Assembly (NCBI RefSeq): GCF_013348785.1
Contig: NZ_CP054691.1
Coordinates: forward strand, 3,224,001-3,288,000
Length of the DNA stretch: 64,000 nt
Origin: Gordonia sp. X0973
Lineage (GTDB): Bacteria; Actinomycetota; Actinomycetes; Mycobacteriales; Mycobacteriaceae
Reading direction: 5' to 3'
Position numbers and translations under genes: made by a program. The stretch's first letter is position 1. Each line of letters opens with the position of its first letter. The notes beneath the pieces are model-generated. The model saw only the letters and a list, made by a program, of their open reading frames with translations. It had not been told where the DNA came from and made no database searches. Shown here one piece after another: positions 1 through 7,994 of this stretch.

Positions 1-8
1 CGGTCACG

Positions 9-440
9 TCACGCTCCCTGCTGTGCGAACTCCTCCGGCCCCACCTCGACGGCAGCCGGATCCATCCACATGATGCCCCACGCATGGCCGTCGAGGTCCT
101 CGAAGTCGCGACCGTACATGAATCCGTGGTCGTCGGTGCGGCCGTCCTTGGCGCCCAACTCGACCGCGCGGTCGACCAGCGAATCGACCTCCTCGCGGCT
201 GCCCGCGCTCAGGTTGATCAGCACCTCGCTGGACGTCTTCGCGTCGACAATCGTCTTGTCGGTGAAGGTCGAGTAGAACTCGGCGCGCATCAGCATCGAG
301 ACGATGTGGTCGCCGAGGACGAGCGCGGCGGCGTTGCCGTCGCAGAACCGGTCGTCGAAGTGATAGCCGAGGGCTTCGAAGAAGGTGCGCGAGCGCTCCA
401 GGTCGGCCACGGGCAGGTTCACGAAGATCATGTCGTGCAT
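9..440 (-). CDS. VOC-fold (glyoxalase-like) protein
   Basis: A 143-residue single-domain protein of the vicinal oxygen chelate superfamily. The N-terminus MIFVNLPVADLERSRTFFEA is the typical first beta-alpha unit, and the C-terminal half has the GHAWGIMWMD strand. It most resembles the COG3607 group often named predicted lactoylglutathione lyase, whose substrate is generally unknown, so no reaction is assigned. The ATG start has an AGGAGA ribosome site seven bases upstream. It stands alone, divergent from the methyltransferase gene. Confidence 0.85.
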   Translation of the reverse strand: MHDMIFVNLPVADLERSRTFFEALGYHFDDRFCDGNAAALVLGDHIVSMLMRAEFYSTFTDKTIVDAKTSSEVLINLSAGSREEVDSLVDRAVELGAKDGRTDDHGFMYGRDFEDLDGHAWGIMWMDPAAVEVGPEEFAQQGA

Positions 441-542
441 CGGTTTCTCCTAGTTCCGCGACACCGCGTTTCGATGCCGTCATAGAGGTAGACCGGTGCC
501 GGCCCCGAAACTGATCGGTCCGGGTGGAATCGATTCACGAAG

Positions 543-548
543 TAGGCT
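543..548 (+). promoter_or_regulatory. -10 box TAGGCT, leaderless promoter of the methyltransferase
   Basis: TAGGCT lies seven bases before the in-frame GTG at 556. Transcription would begin at or next to that GTG. The box supports this start over the GTG at 496. Confidence 0.5.
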
Positions 549-555
549 CATCGTC

Positions 556-1683
556 GTGGATCTGCGCCGCTTCCCCGACGTCGAAGGGCCCGGACTCGTG
601 GCTGTCGACGCCGCGGACCGGCTGATCCTCGACGAGACAGCCGGACTCCTCGCCGATGGCGCGACATTCGCTCGCGACGCGGCCGTCGTGATCGACGACG
701 CCTACGGCGCGCTCACCCTCGGGTCACTCGAGATGCTCGACGGGCCCGGCGCCGTCCACGTTCATCAGGATCTGATCACCGGCGAGCGCGCCCTGGCCGC
801 CAATGCCGCGCGCAACGGGGCAACCGGTTTCCGTTCCCTACCGCTGAGCCCGGATGCCGTCGCCGGCGCGCGACTGGTTCTACTGCGCCTCCCCCGCTCA
901 CTGGACCGCCTGGCCGAAGTCTCCGCGCTGATCGCCTCCCACGCCGCACCGGATGTCGTCGTGGTGGCCGGCGGGCGGATCAAGCACATGACTCCGCGGA
1001 TGAACGACGTGCTGGGCGAGGTGTTCGAGCGCGTCGACGTGAGTCATGCGCGGCAGAAGTCGCGGGTGTTGTTCGCGCGCGGGCCGCGCGCCGCAGCTGC
1101 GTCGACCGCATCCGGCATCTGGCCACGTACCGAAGACCACCCCGATCTTGACCTCACCGTGGCGGCCCACGGCGGCGTCTTCGCCGGCACGAATGTCGAC
1201 ATCGGCTCCCGCTTCCTCCTGAAATGCCTCGACGAGGAACCCGCCGCACCCTCCGACGGGACGGTCGTCGACCTCGGCTGCGGCAACGGGTCGCTGGCCG
1301 CATGGTTCGCGAAAACCCATCCCGACGCCAGGGTCACCGCCTTCGACCGCTCGGCAACGGCCGTCGGCTCCACGCGCATGACCGCCGAGCGCAGCGGTGT
1401 CATCGTCGACGCCAGGCAGGCCGACGGCACGGAAACCCTCGATGCCGAGTCCACTGATCTGGTGCTGCTCAATCCGCCGTTCCACTCCGACGCCGCGCTG
1501 TCGACGGGGATCGCCGAGCACCTCTTCGCCGACGCGGCCCGGGTGTTGAAGCCGAGCGGCGAACTGTGGTGCGTCTGGAATTCGCACCTGCGCTACCGCG
1601 GCGCGCTGACTCGAATCGTCGGGCCGACGCGTCAGATCGCGCGCAACGCCAAGTTCACCGTGACGGCATCGGCGCGTCCTTGA
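556..1683 (+). CDS. RsmC/RlmG-like SAM-dependent methyltransferase
   Basis: About 375 residues. The C-terminal half is a class I SAM-dependent methyltransferase: motif I VVDLGCGNG near residue 237 and the catalytic NPPFH near residue 306. NPPF is typical of N2-guanine rRNA methyltransferases such as RsmC and RlmG, which also carry a degenerate N-terminal methyltransferase-like domain as here. Methylation of a guanine in rRNA is therefore likely, but which one cannot be told. An upstream in-frame GTG at 496 would add 20 residues; the -10 box favours 556. The last 29 bases overlap the convergent transporter gene. Confidence 0.8.
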   Translation: MDLRRFPDVEGPGLVAVDAADRLILDETAGLLADGATFARDAAVVIDDAYGALTLGSLEMLDGPGAVHVHQDLITGERALAANAARNGATGFRSLPLSPDAVAGARLVLLRLPRSLDRLAEVSALIASHAAPDVVVVAGGRIKHMTPRMNDVLGEVFERVDVSHARQKSRVLFARGPRAAAASTASGIWPRTEDHPDLDLTVAAHGGVFAGTNVDIGSRFLLKCLDEEPAAPSDGTVVDLGCGNGSLAAWFAKTHPDARVTAFDRSATAVGSTRMTAERSGVIVDARQADGTETLDAESTDLVLLNPPFHSDAALSTGIAEHLFADAARVLKPSGELWCVWNSHLRYRGALTRIVGPTRQIARNAKFTVTASARP

Positions 1684-3121
1684 GCTGATCGCCGCTGGGC
1701 TCGACGACGGGCCGGCCGGGCAACCAGACGGCCAGCACGGCTGCAAGCACCGCGAATCCGATCGACCACCAGAAGGCGATGTCGAAGGCGTCGGAGGCGC
1801 CGGCAGACCCGGCGGCCACCCGGCTGAGCATCGCCGACTGCAGGATGACCGCCAGCACGGCTGTACCGAAGGATCCACCGAGCTGCTGCGCGGTTCGGGT
1901 GATGATGCTCGAGTGCGGGATGTCGGTGGCGGCCAGCCCCTGGTAGGAGGCGACCATCAGCGGCATGATGATGCCGCCGAGGCCGAAGCCGCGCACCACC
2001 AGCACCGCCATAAGGAACCACTTGTCGGTCGTGGCGGTACTCAGGGCGAACGGGATGGTCGCGAGCCCGACGATGAGGAAGCCGCAGAACGCGACCGGGC
2101 GCGCGCCGATGGTGTCCGACAGCCGCCCGGCTATCGTCCGGCTGAACAGCATCCCGATGCCCTGCGGGATCATGAACAACCCGGCCCCCAGCGCGTCCAT
2201 CCCGCGCAGCTGCTGCAGATAGAGCGGCAGCAGCAACATGATGCCGTAGGCGGCGACGCCGGACAGGAACAGCAGCGCCGACGCCGAGGCGACGGAACGA
2301 ACACCCAGGAGCCGGACGTCGACGAGGGCGCGGTCGCCCCGGCGCAACGCGTAACCGGCGAAGCTGAGCAGGAGTAGCACGCCGATCGCAATGAGCGGCC
2401 AGGCGTCGTGCGCGGCGAATCCGTCGTGCCCGGCGGAATTGGAGAGTCCGACGAGGATCAGCACGAGAGCGGGCAAGAGGAGAATCACGCCGACGATGTC
2501 GAGGCGGGGAGCGCGGCCGGTCGGACGGTCGGTGGGCAACCACCGCCACGCCAGGAGCAGCGACGCCACACAGAACGGGACGTTGACCCAGAACAGCCAC
2601 GGCCAGTCCAGCCAATGCAGGATCGCCCCGCCGACGGCCGGTCCCAGGATCGGGCCGAGCATCGCGGGCAGGCCCACCGTCGCGGCGAGCCGTCCGAGGT
2701 TCCGGCCACCCGCGCGCTGCATCAGCAGCGTCTGCATGAGTGGCATCATGATTCCGCCGCCGATGCCCTGCACCACGCGGAACGCGATCAAACTCGACGC
2801 GTTCCAGGCGAGGCTGCACAGCACCGAGCCGATCAGGAACAACGCCACCGCGAGAATCCACGACCGCTTCCCGCCGAGTCGTTGCTGCAGCCAGCCGGTC
2901 AGCGGGACGGTCGCGGCGAGGGCGAGGACATACCCGGTGGTGACCCATTGGATGGTCGAGACCGGCGACTTCAATTCGGTCGACAACGAATGCAGCGCGA
3001 TGCTCATGATCGTCGTGTCGAAGACGACGGCGAGTACGCCGACGATGAAGACCGCGATCATCTTGTAGTCGTCGCGGCTCAACGATTCGGCCGGTGATTC
3101 GACCTGCTTGGCGTCTGTCAT
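1655..3121 (-). CDS. MFS drug exporter, DHA2 (14-TM) family
   Basis: 488 residues with about 14 hydrophobic segments, the length and pattern of EmrB/QacA-type proton antiporters. Visible hallmarks are an early acidic residue in the first helix (VFDTTIMSIAL), motif A-like GWLQQRLGGKR in the loop after helix 2, and motif C-like LGPILGPAVGG in helix 5. It should export hydrophobic or cationic compounds across the cytoplasmic membrane; the substrate is unknown. It is divergent from a TetR gene, with an operator-like palindrome over its promoter, so repression by that TetR is likely. Its 3' end overlaps the methyltransferase gene. Confidence 0.88.
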   Translation of the reverse strand: MTDAKQVESPAESLSRDDYKMIAVFIVGVLAVVFDTTIMSIALHSLSTELKSPVSTIQWVTTGYVLALAATVPLTGWLQQRLGGKRSWILAVALFLIGSVLCSLAWNASSLIAFRVVQGIGGGIMMPLMQTLLMQRAGGRNLGRLAATVGLPAMLGPILGPAVGGAILHWLDWPWLFWVNVPFCVASLLLAWRWLPTDRPTGRAPRLDIVGVILLLPALVLILVGLSNSAGHDGFAAHDAWPLIAIGVLLLLSFAGYALRRGDRALVDVRLLGVRSVASASALLFLSGVAAYGIMLLLPLYLQQLRGMDALGAGLFMIPQGIGMLFSRTIAGRLSDTIGARPVAFCGFLIVGLATIPFALSTATTDKWFLMAVLVVRGFGLGGIIMPLMVASYQGLAATDIPHSSIITRTAQQLGGSFGTAVLAVILQSAMLSRVAAGSAGASDAFDIAFWWSIGFAVLAAVLAVWLPGRPVVEPSGDQLKDAPMPSR

Positions 3122-3148
3122 GTGCCCACTCCCGGTTTGTCCGCTTTA

Positions 3149-3164
3149 GATACACCCGCGTATC
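3149..3164. promoter_or_regulatory. Palindromic operator candidate for the adjacent TetR regulator
   Basis: GATAC-ACCCGC-GTATC is a 5-bp inverted repeat with a 6-base spacer in the 78-base divergent region. On the minus strand it overlaps a plausible -10 box (TATCTA) of the exporter. A further GATAC half-site lies at 3191-3195, overlapping the -10 of the regulator. Layout is typical of TetR autoregulation; binding is inferred. Confidence 0.5.
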
Positions 3165-3187
3165 CAATTGACAGTAGGCCCCGATGT

Positions 3188-3193
3188 TAAGAT
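3188..3193 (+). promoter_or_regulatory. -10 box TAAGAT, leaderless promoter of the TetR gene
   Basis: TAAGAT ends six bases before the GTG start at 3200. A TTGACA lies at 3168-3173, but with only 14 bases between it is too close for a normal -35. Confidence 0.45.
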
Positions 3194-3199
3194 ACGCAA

Positions 3200-3829
3200 G
3201 TGAGTCTTAGTAGCCGGCCCGGTCGGGCTCGGGCGTCGGGAACGCCGCGGACCCGCCGTCGCGGCGAAGAACTCGACGAGGCGCTGCTCGAGGCCGCGTG
3301 GGAGGAACTCGAGGAGCGCGGCGTCGCTGCCTTCACCTACGACGCGGTCGCCAAACGCGCGCACACCAGCCGGCCGGTCCTCTACCGCCGCTGGGCGACG
3401 CGCGAAGATCTGATCATCGCGGCGATCGCCCACCACTTCGACAACTCACCGGTCGCGATCCCCGATACCGGCACGCTTCGCGGGGACCTCTTCGCCTTCC
3501 TGCGCGACCTCGGTCAGCGGCGCGGGGCGATGGCGGCACCGATGGCGGTACAACTCGGCGCGCTCTACGAATCCGGCATCACCATGGCCAAGGCCCGCGA
3601 GCGGATGATCCGGTCGCACCCGGCCGTCGACGCGTTGATCCTCGAGCGGGCCGACGCTCGCGGCGAGCTCGACCTCGCGAAGATCCCGCCAGCGGTCCGC
3701 TCACTTCCGCTGGACCTGTGGCGCCACCACATGCTGATGACACTCGATTCCTCCGACGAGGAGTACATCCGCGCCATCGTCGACGACATCTTCCTGCCGC
3801 TCGTCGCGCACTATTCGCGCGCACGGTGA
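3200..3829 (+). CDS. TetR-family regulator of the adjacent drug exporter
   Basis: 209 residues. An N-terminal three-helix DNA-binding domain spans about residues 22-68, with recognition-helix region VAKRAHTSRPVLYRRW; the rest is a helical ligand-binding and dimerisation domain of TetR_C type. It is divergent from the DHA2 exporter, with shared operator-like sites between them, so it probably represses the exporter and itself and is released by a transported compound. The GTG start lies just after a -10 box and has no Shine-Dalgarno sequence. Confidence 0.85.
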   Translation: MSLSSRPGRARASGTPRTRRRGEELDEALLEAAWEELEERGVAAFTYDAVAKRAHTSRPVLYRRWATREDLIIAAIAHHFDNSPVAIPDTGTLRGDLFAFLRDLGQRRGAMAAPMAVQLGALYESGITMAKARERMIRSHPAVDALILERADARGELDLAKIPPAVRSLPLDLWRHHMLMTLDSSDEEYIRAIVDDIFLPLVAHYSRAR

Positions 3830-3841
3830 TCGGCGCGGCGA

Positions 3842-3900
3842 GTGCCCAGTCGGCGGGGTTGAGGTGCCCAGTCGGCGGGGTTGGGGTTGCCCACTCGCGG
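3842..3900. repeat. 22-bp tandem repeat between convergent genes
   Basis: Two identical copies of GTGCCCAGTCGGCGGGGTTG start at 3842 and 3864, followed by a diverged partial copy at about 3886-3900. It fills most of the gap between the TetR gene and the kstR2 stop. No inverted-repeat terminator is evident there. Confidence 0.8.
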
Positions 3901-3923
3901 TCACTCGACCCAGCGCCCGGCGC

Positions 3924-4526
3924 TCAGCGCGGGAGGATGCCGTCGAGGACGACGCTGAGGTACTGGTCGGCGATCTCGTCGACCGACTTCGTGCCACCCG
4001 GCCGGTACCAGCGGACCGCGACCCACACCGTGTCGCGCAGGAACCGGTACACCAGCTCGACGTCGAGGTCGGTGCGGAACTCACCGTCGGCCACCCCGCG
4101 TCGCAACACCGACTCCCACAGCTCGCGGAACTCGACGTTGCGCTCGTTGATGTAGGCGAACCGGTCCTGGCCGGCGAGGTGACGCGCCTCGTTCTGGTAG
4201 ATGGCGACCGCGGTGTGCCGCGCGTCGATTGCTTCGAAGGAGGCGACCACCAGCCGGCGAAGGGTCTCGGCGGCCGACAACCCGGCGGCCGTGATCTCGC
4301 GGTAGCGGGCGAACAGGTCGTCGAGGAAGCCGCGCAGCAGCTCGTCGACCATCGACTCCTTCGAGTCGAAGTGGTGGTACAGGCTCCCGGACAAGATCCC
4401 CGCGGTGTCGGCGATGTCGCGCACCGTCGTCGAACGAAGGCCACGTTCGGCGAAGAGTCCGCCGGCGATGCCGAGCAGTTCCTCGCGTCGGGTCGCCCCC
4501 GACGTCCCGTCGGTCTTCGCCGCCAC
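3924..4526 (-). CDS. kstR2: KstR2, TetR-family repressor of HIP (sterol ring C/D) catabolism
   Basis: With the GTG start at 4526 the protein is 200 residues, the same as M. tuberculosis KstR2 (Rv3557c). Recalled blocks shared with that protein are FAERGLRSTTVRDIADTAGI, LSGSLYHHFDSKE, MVDELLRGFLD, VELVYRFLRDT and VRWYRPGG. In mycobacteria KstR2 represses the genes that degrade the steroid C/D-ring remnant HIP, and HIP-CoA releases it. An ATG at 4589 would put the operator inside the coding region; the GTG has AGGAGG just upstream and is preferred. The target genes fadA6, ipdF, fadE30 and fadD3 lie 3.5-8 kb away. In M. tuberculosis the regulator sits between fadA6 and ipdF. Confidence 0.9.
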   Translation of the reverse strand: MAAKTDGTSGATRREELLGIAGGLFAERGLRSTTVRDIADTAGILSGSLYHHFDSKESMVDELLRGFLDDLFARYREITAAGLSAAETLRRLVVASFEAIDARHTAVAIYQNEARHLAGQDRFAYINERNVEFRELWESVLRRGVADGEFRTDLDVELVYRFLRDTVWVAVRWYRPGGTKSVDEIADQYLSVVLDGILPR

Positions 4527-4530
4527 CGCA

Positions 4531-4536
4531 CCTCCT
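4531..4536 (-). promoter_or_regulatory. Ribosome binding site AGGAGG that sets the kstR2 start
   Basis: A perfect AGGAGG lies four bases before the GTG at 4526. With the -10 box TAGGGT at 4552-4557 (minus strand) it gives a short leader of about 18 bases. This rules against the ATGs at 4550 and 4589. Confidence 0.6.
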
Positions 4537-4556
4537 ATAGCCGGTCGCATCACCCT

Positions 4557-4570
4557 AGCAAGTGCTTGGT
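4557..4570. promoter_or_regulatory. KstR2 operator (AGCAAGTGCTTGGT)
   Basis: Exact match to the published KstR2 consensus AnCAAGnnCTTGnT. It lies between kstR2 and the divergent secreted-protein gene at 4612. It abuts the minus-strand -10 box TAGGGT of kstR2, which fits autorepression, and lies upstream of the plus-strand start as well. Confidence 0.85.
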
Positions 4571-4611
4571 TGATATGGTCGGTCGACAAGGTCCCCGGGG
4601 GAAGGAATCAC

Positions 4612-5052
4612 ATGCGCAATCGTCGGATCGTCATCATTCTCGCCGCAGTCGCGGCACTCTTCGGACTGCTCGCCGCACCGGCACCGACTCCGGCCGATGC
4701 GGCCGGTCCGCCGTCGGTCCGCGTCTGCGCACGCATCGGCGGCGATCCCTACGTCGGCCCGATGACCGTGGACAACGGCAACTTCTGGGACTTCGCCGCG
4801 CATCGCACCTTGAACTCCTCACCGCGCGGCTGCATGGTCTTCGGCCGCCTGCTGCCGCACCGCAACTACCGCATCGTCGTCGACCGGATCTTCTCCAGCT
4901 GCAACAGCGGCACCCGGGCGGACGGCACGACCTACCGCTGGGGCAGCGAGGGGCACGAGGTCGGCGCGAGCCGGTGGACCCTGACCAAGCGGACCGGGCA
5001 GACCGACCTCGGCACCTTCCGCGTGCGCCGCGTTTACAACGCCTGCAGCTAA
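4612..5052 (+). CDS. Small secreted protein of unknown function
   Basis: 146 residues. It starts with a Sec signal peptide: basic MRNRR, a hydrophobic stretch, and likely cleavage after PADAA near residue 31. The mature part is about 115 residues with four cysteines (in RVCARI, RGCMVF, SSCNSG and NACS at the very end), which could form two disulfides. I do not recognise the family. The ATG has a GGGGGAAGGA ribosome site. Its promoter region holds the KstR2 operator, so it may belong to the KstR2 regulon. A longer reading from 4405 would run through the operator and is not credible. Confidence 0.7.
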   Translation: MRNRRIVIILAAVAALFGLLAAPAPTPADAAGPPSVRVCARIGGDPYVGPMTVDNGNFWDFAAHRTLNSSPRGCMVFGRLLPHRNYRIVVDRIFSSCNSGTRADGTTYRWGSEGHEVGASRWTLTKRTGQTDLGTFRVRRVYNACS

Positions 5053-5061
5053 GACCTCACA

Positions 5062-5126
5062 AAAACGTCCGAATCCCGGGGGTCGGAGGGCAAATGCCCC
5101 TCTGACCCCCGGGATTCGGACGTTTT
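5062..5126. terminator. Long near-perfect hairpin, bidirectional terminator
   Basis: Arms 5062-5084 and 5104-5126 are perfect 23-base complements. The stem continues inward by about six more pairs to a small loop near 5092-5096. Four A and four T residues flank the stem, so it ends in a T-tract on either strand. It lies between convergent genes. Confidence 0.85.
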
Positions 5127-5130
5127 CGCC

Positions 5131-6354
5131 TCAGCCGGCCTTCGCGGATGTGATCGTCGGAGGCTCGCCACGGCGGGTGGAGAGCGCAGTCGCGGGGGCA
5201 CCCTTCGCGGCGGCGCGGCTGATCATCGGCAGCAGCCACAGGAAGCTGCCCAAGTCGGCGGCGACCGTCGACATGAGCCGGTTGTGGACGAATCCGACGG
5301 AGAGTCCCGTCGAGGGATCGGCCCAACCGAAGCAGCCGCTGTAGCCGACGTGGCCGAACCCGTTCGCGACGGGGATCGGCGCGCGGTGGAACCCGTGGTT
5401 CCACGACATCGGCAGACCCAACGCGCGGTCCCGCCGCCACCGGAACGGACCGTCGAAGGAGGCGACCGTCGATTCGGAGAGGAAGCGCACCCCGTCGAGG
5501 GTGCCGTCGGTCGCCAACGGCGCGTAGATGCGGGCCATGGCCCGTGCCGAGGCGACACCGTTGGCCGCGGGCATCTGCGCATCGTGGATCGCCGGATTCT
5601 GAGCCTTGAACAGCTGGGCGCTGCCGGGTCCGACATGCACCCCGCCCGCCATCGCACCGGCCGGCCCGGGCAGCCTGGCCAGCCCGGACAGCACCGAGTC
5701 GCGCAGGCCCGCGTTGCCGATGCGGAACGGGTCAACGATCTCCGAGAGCTCCAGCTCGCCGTCGCGCGGTGCGCCCAGGGACAGTTCGCCGACGCCCAGC
5801 GGCTCGGCCAATTCCTGCGCCCACAGCTCGCGCATCGACTTGCCCGTCACCGCCCCGGCCAGTCCCGCCATGAGCCAGCCGAAGGTCAGCGCGTGGTAGG
5901 CCGGCGCACCGAAGTGGCGGTCCGGACTGGCGGCGGCCAGTCTGGCCTGCATGAGGTCGTGGTCGAGCAGGTCGTCGACACCGTCGACCAGCCGCCGCAG
6001 CTGCGACAGCCCGCCGCGGTGCAACAGCAGCTTGCGCACGGTGATGTCGCTGCCGCTGAACTCGGGCCAATAGGTGCGGACGGGCTCGTCGTAGTCGATC
6101 AGCCCGCGATCGGCCAACCGGTGTACGACGATTGCCGACAACCCCTTCGACGCGGAGTAGAGCATCGCTCCCGTCGAGGGCGTCCACGCCTGCTCCCCGG
6201 CCCGATCACGGGTACCGCACCAGATGTCGACGACCGGGCGGCCGTTCTCGTAGACGCACAGCGCACCGCCGCCGTTGAGACGCCCGTCGAGTAGCCTTCC
6301 GAAGTTCTTCCGAACCCCGTCGAACCGGGCGTCCGACGTCCCGTGAACCGCCAC
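5131..6354 (-). CDS. Beta-lactamase-fold serine hydrolase/esterase
   Basis: 407 residues of the class C beta-lactamase/EstB-type family. The catalytic serine-lysine pair is in SASK at residues 67-70 and a tyrosine motif YHALTFG begins near residue 153. There is no signal peptide, so it is probably a cytoplasmic esterase or peptidase rather than a true beta-lactamase. Its GTG start follows directly on the TAA of the aldehyde dehydrogenase gene, so the two are cotranscribed and probably translationally coupled. The substrate is unknown. Confidence 0.8.
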   Translation of the reverse strand: MAVHGTSDARFDGVRKNFGRLLDGRLNGGGALCVYENGRPVVDIWCGTRDRAGEQAWTPSTGAMLYSASKGLSAIVVHRLADRGLIDYDEPVRTYWPEFSGSDITVRKLLLHRGGLSQLRRLVDGVDDLLDHDLMQARLAAASPDRHFGAPAYHALTFGWLMAGLAGAVTGKSMRELWAQELAEPLGVGELSLGAPRDGELELSEIVDPFRIGNAGLRDSVLSGLARLPGPAGAMAGGVHVGPGSAQLFKAQNPAIHDAQMPAANGVASARAMARIYAPLATDGTLDGVRFLSESTVASFDGPFRWRRDRALGLPMSWNHGFHRAPIPVANGFGHVGYSGCFGWADPSTGLSVGFVHNRLMSTVAADLGSFLWLLPMISRAAAKGAPATALSTRRGEPPTITSAKAG

Positions 6355-7863
6355 TTAACGCTTCGCGTTCTTGCGGACCGACCCCCGGAGGAAACGGCGG
6401 AACATCGCCATCTGACGCTCGGTCAGCTTGCGATCGCGGTCGGTGAACGGGGAGGAGACCAGCTCGGCGAACTTGATCGGCATGGTCGACACCGTCACCG
6501 CACGGGCGTGGCTGAAGGTCTCGAACCCGAACCGGCCGTGGTAATTGCCCATCCCGGACCGGCCGACGCCGCCGAACGGCAGGCCGTGCGAGAGCAGGTG
6601 CAACGCGAAATCGTTGCCGCTGATCGACCCGCTGCGGGTGTGATCGGCCACGCGGGCCAGGTTCGCATTGTCGTCGCCGACCCAGTACAGGGTCAGCGGG
6701 TGGCCCGCAGCGTTGATCTTGTCGATCGCCTCGCCGAGTTCGCGATACGGGTAGACGGTGAGGACCGGGCCGAAGACCTCGTCCTCCTCGATCTTCATGC
6801 CGGCCTTGACCCCGGTGAGCAGCGTGGGCGGAATCTTGCGCGCCGCCGCGTCGGGCAATGCGTCCCCCGCCGGGATGACCTGCCGCTTGGTGGCACCAAG
6901 TTCCACCGCGTCGTCGATCAGCCCGACGATGCGGTTGAAGTTCTTCTCGTTGATGGTGGAGGTGTACTCGGTGTTCCCGACGACGGTCGGGAAGTTGGTC
7001 GTCCACCGCTGCACGACCTTGTCGGTGAACTCGCCGACCTTGTCCTCGGGGACGAAGACGTAGTCGGGGCACAGGCAGACCTGGCCGCCGTTGATCATCC
7101 GAGCGTCGGCCAGGAAATTGGCCGCCTTGTCGATGTCGGCGCCGACGTCGACGATGGCCGGGTTCTTCCCGCCCAGTTCCAGGGTCACCGGGACGAGGTT
7201 CTTCCCCGCCTCAACGGCCACCGACGCGCCCACCTCGGGCGAGCCGGTGAAGAACATGTGGTCGACCTTCAGCTTCGCGAAATCCGACCCGCCGCCGTGC
7301 TTCGACGTGATGACGGCCAGCTCTTCGATGGAGAAGTAGTCCGGCGCATGCTTGGCGATGACCTCGGTGGTGCGCGCGGTGACCGACGACGGGCGCATCA
7401 GCACGCGGTTACCGGCGGCGAAGGCCGAACCGGCAGGCACGACGGTCAGCTGCAGCGGGAAGTTCCACGGGCCCATGATCCCGACGACGCCGAGCGGGTC
7501 GTGGCGCAGCCGCTGCTTGTAGCCGAGCAACCCTTGCAGCTTCGCGACATTGGTCTCGGCCATCCACTTGGTCAGACTGCGCCGCTGGTGGGTGAGGTCG
7601 ATCATGCAGCCGGCGATGTCGGTGGCGATGGACAGTTCGCGCGGACGCGTCCCGAAGTCCTCGTTGAGGGCGTCGCAGATCTCGTCGGCATTGTCGAGCA
7701 GCAGCGCCTGCAGACGATTGATGCGGTCGATGCGGGTCTTCGCATCGGGGATGCCGTCGCGCAGGAATGCCGCGCGCTGGATCTCCAGCAACTCCTCCAT
7801 GGTGTGCGTCTCGGAAGAGATCTTGTCGCCGGTGCGTACACCGACCTCGGCTGGCTTGGTCAT
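6355..7863 (-). CDS. Aldehyde dehydrogenase, coniferyl-aldehyde/class 3 type
   Basis: 502 residues of the NAD(P)-dependent aldehyde dehydrogenase superfamily. It has IMGPWNFPLQL in the cofactor domain, TLELGGKNP with the general-base glutamate, and GGQVCLCPDY with the catalytic cysteine; the PDY ending marks the class 3/coniferyl aldehyde subgroup. It oxidises an aldehyde to the acid. The ATG has GGAGA upstream. It lies between kstR2 and fadA6, but the 131-base upstream region shows no KstR2 consensus, so a role in sterol breakdown is only a possibility. Confidence 0.85.
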   Translation of the reverse strand: MTKPAEVGVRTGDKISSETHTMEELLEIQRAAFLRDGIPDAKTRIDRINRLQALLLDNADEICDALNEDFGTRPRELSIATDIAGCMIDLTHQRRSLTKWMAETNVAKLQGLLGYKQRLRHDPLGVVGIMGPWNFPLQLTVVPAGSAFAAGNRVLMRPSSVTARTTEVIAKHAPDYFSIEELAVITSKHGGGSDFAKLKVDHMFFTGSPEVGASVAVEAGKNLVPVTLELGGKNPAIVDVGADIDKAANFLADARMINGGQVCLCPDYVFVPEDKVGEFTDKVVQRWTTNFPTVVGNTEYTSTINEKNFNRIVGLIDDAVELGATKRQVIPAGDALPDAAARKIPPTLLTGVKAGMKIEEDEVFGPVLTVYPYRELGEAIDKINAAGHPLTLYWVGDDNANLARVADHTRSGSISGNDFALHLLSHGLPFGGVGRSGMGNYHGRFGFETFSHARAVTVSTMPIKFAELVSSPFTDRDRKLTERQMAMFRRFLRGSVRKNAKR

Positions 7864-7994
7864 ATCGGGATCTCCAATGGCGAATCTGATTGGGACAAAG
7901 TCGTTGATTCATCTCAAAGACTACCCCGACGGTGGTCGGGATCACAGTGCGACCGTCCTCGCGACGCCGATCGGGCCGAGGGCGGCCCGGGAGA

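Noticed and set aside
4405-4611. N-terminal extension of the secreted protein at 4612
   Set aside because: It would place the signal peptide in mid-protein and translate the KstR2 operator; the ATG at 4612 has a strong ribosome site.
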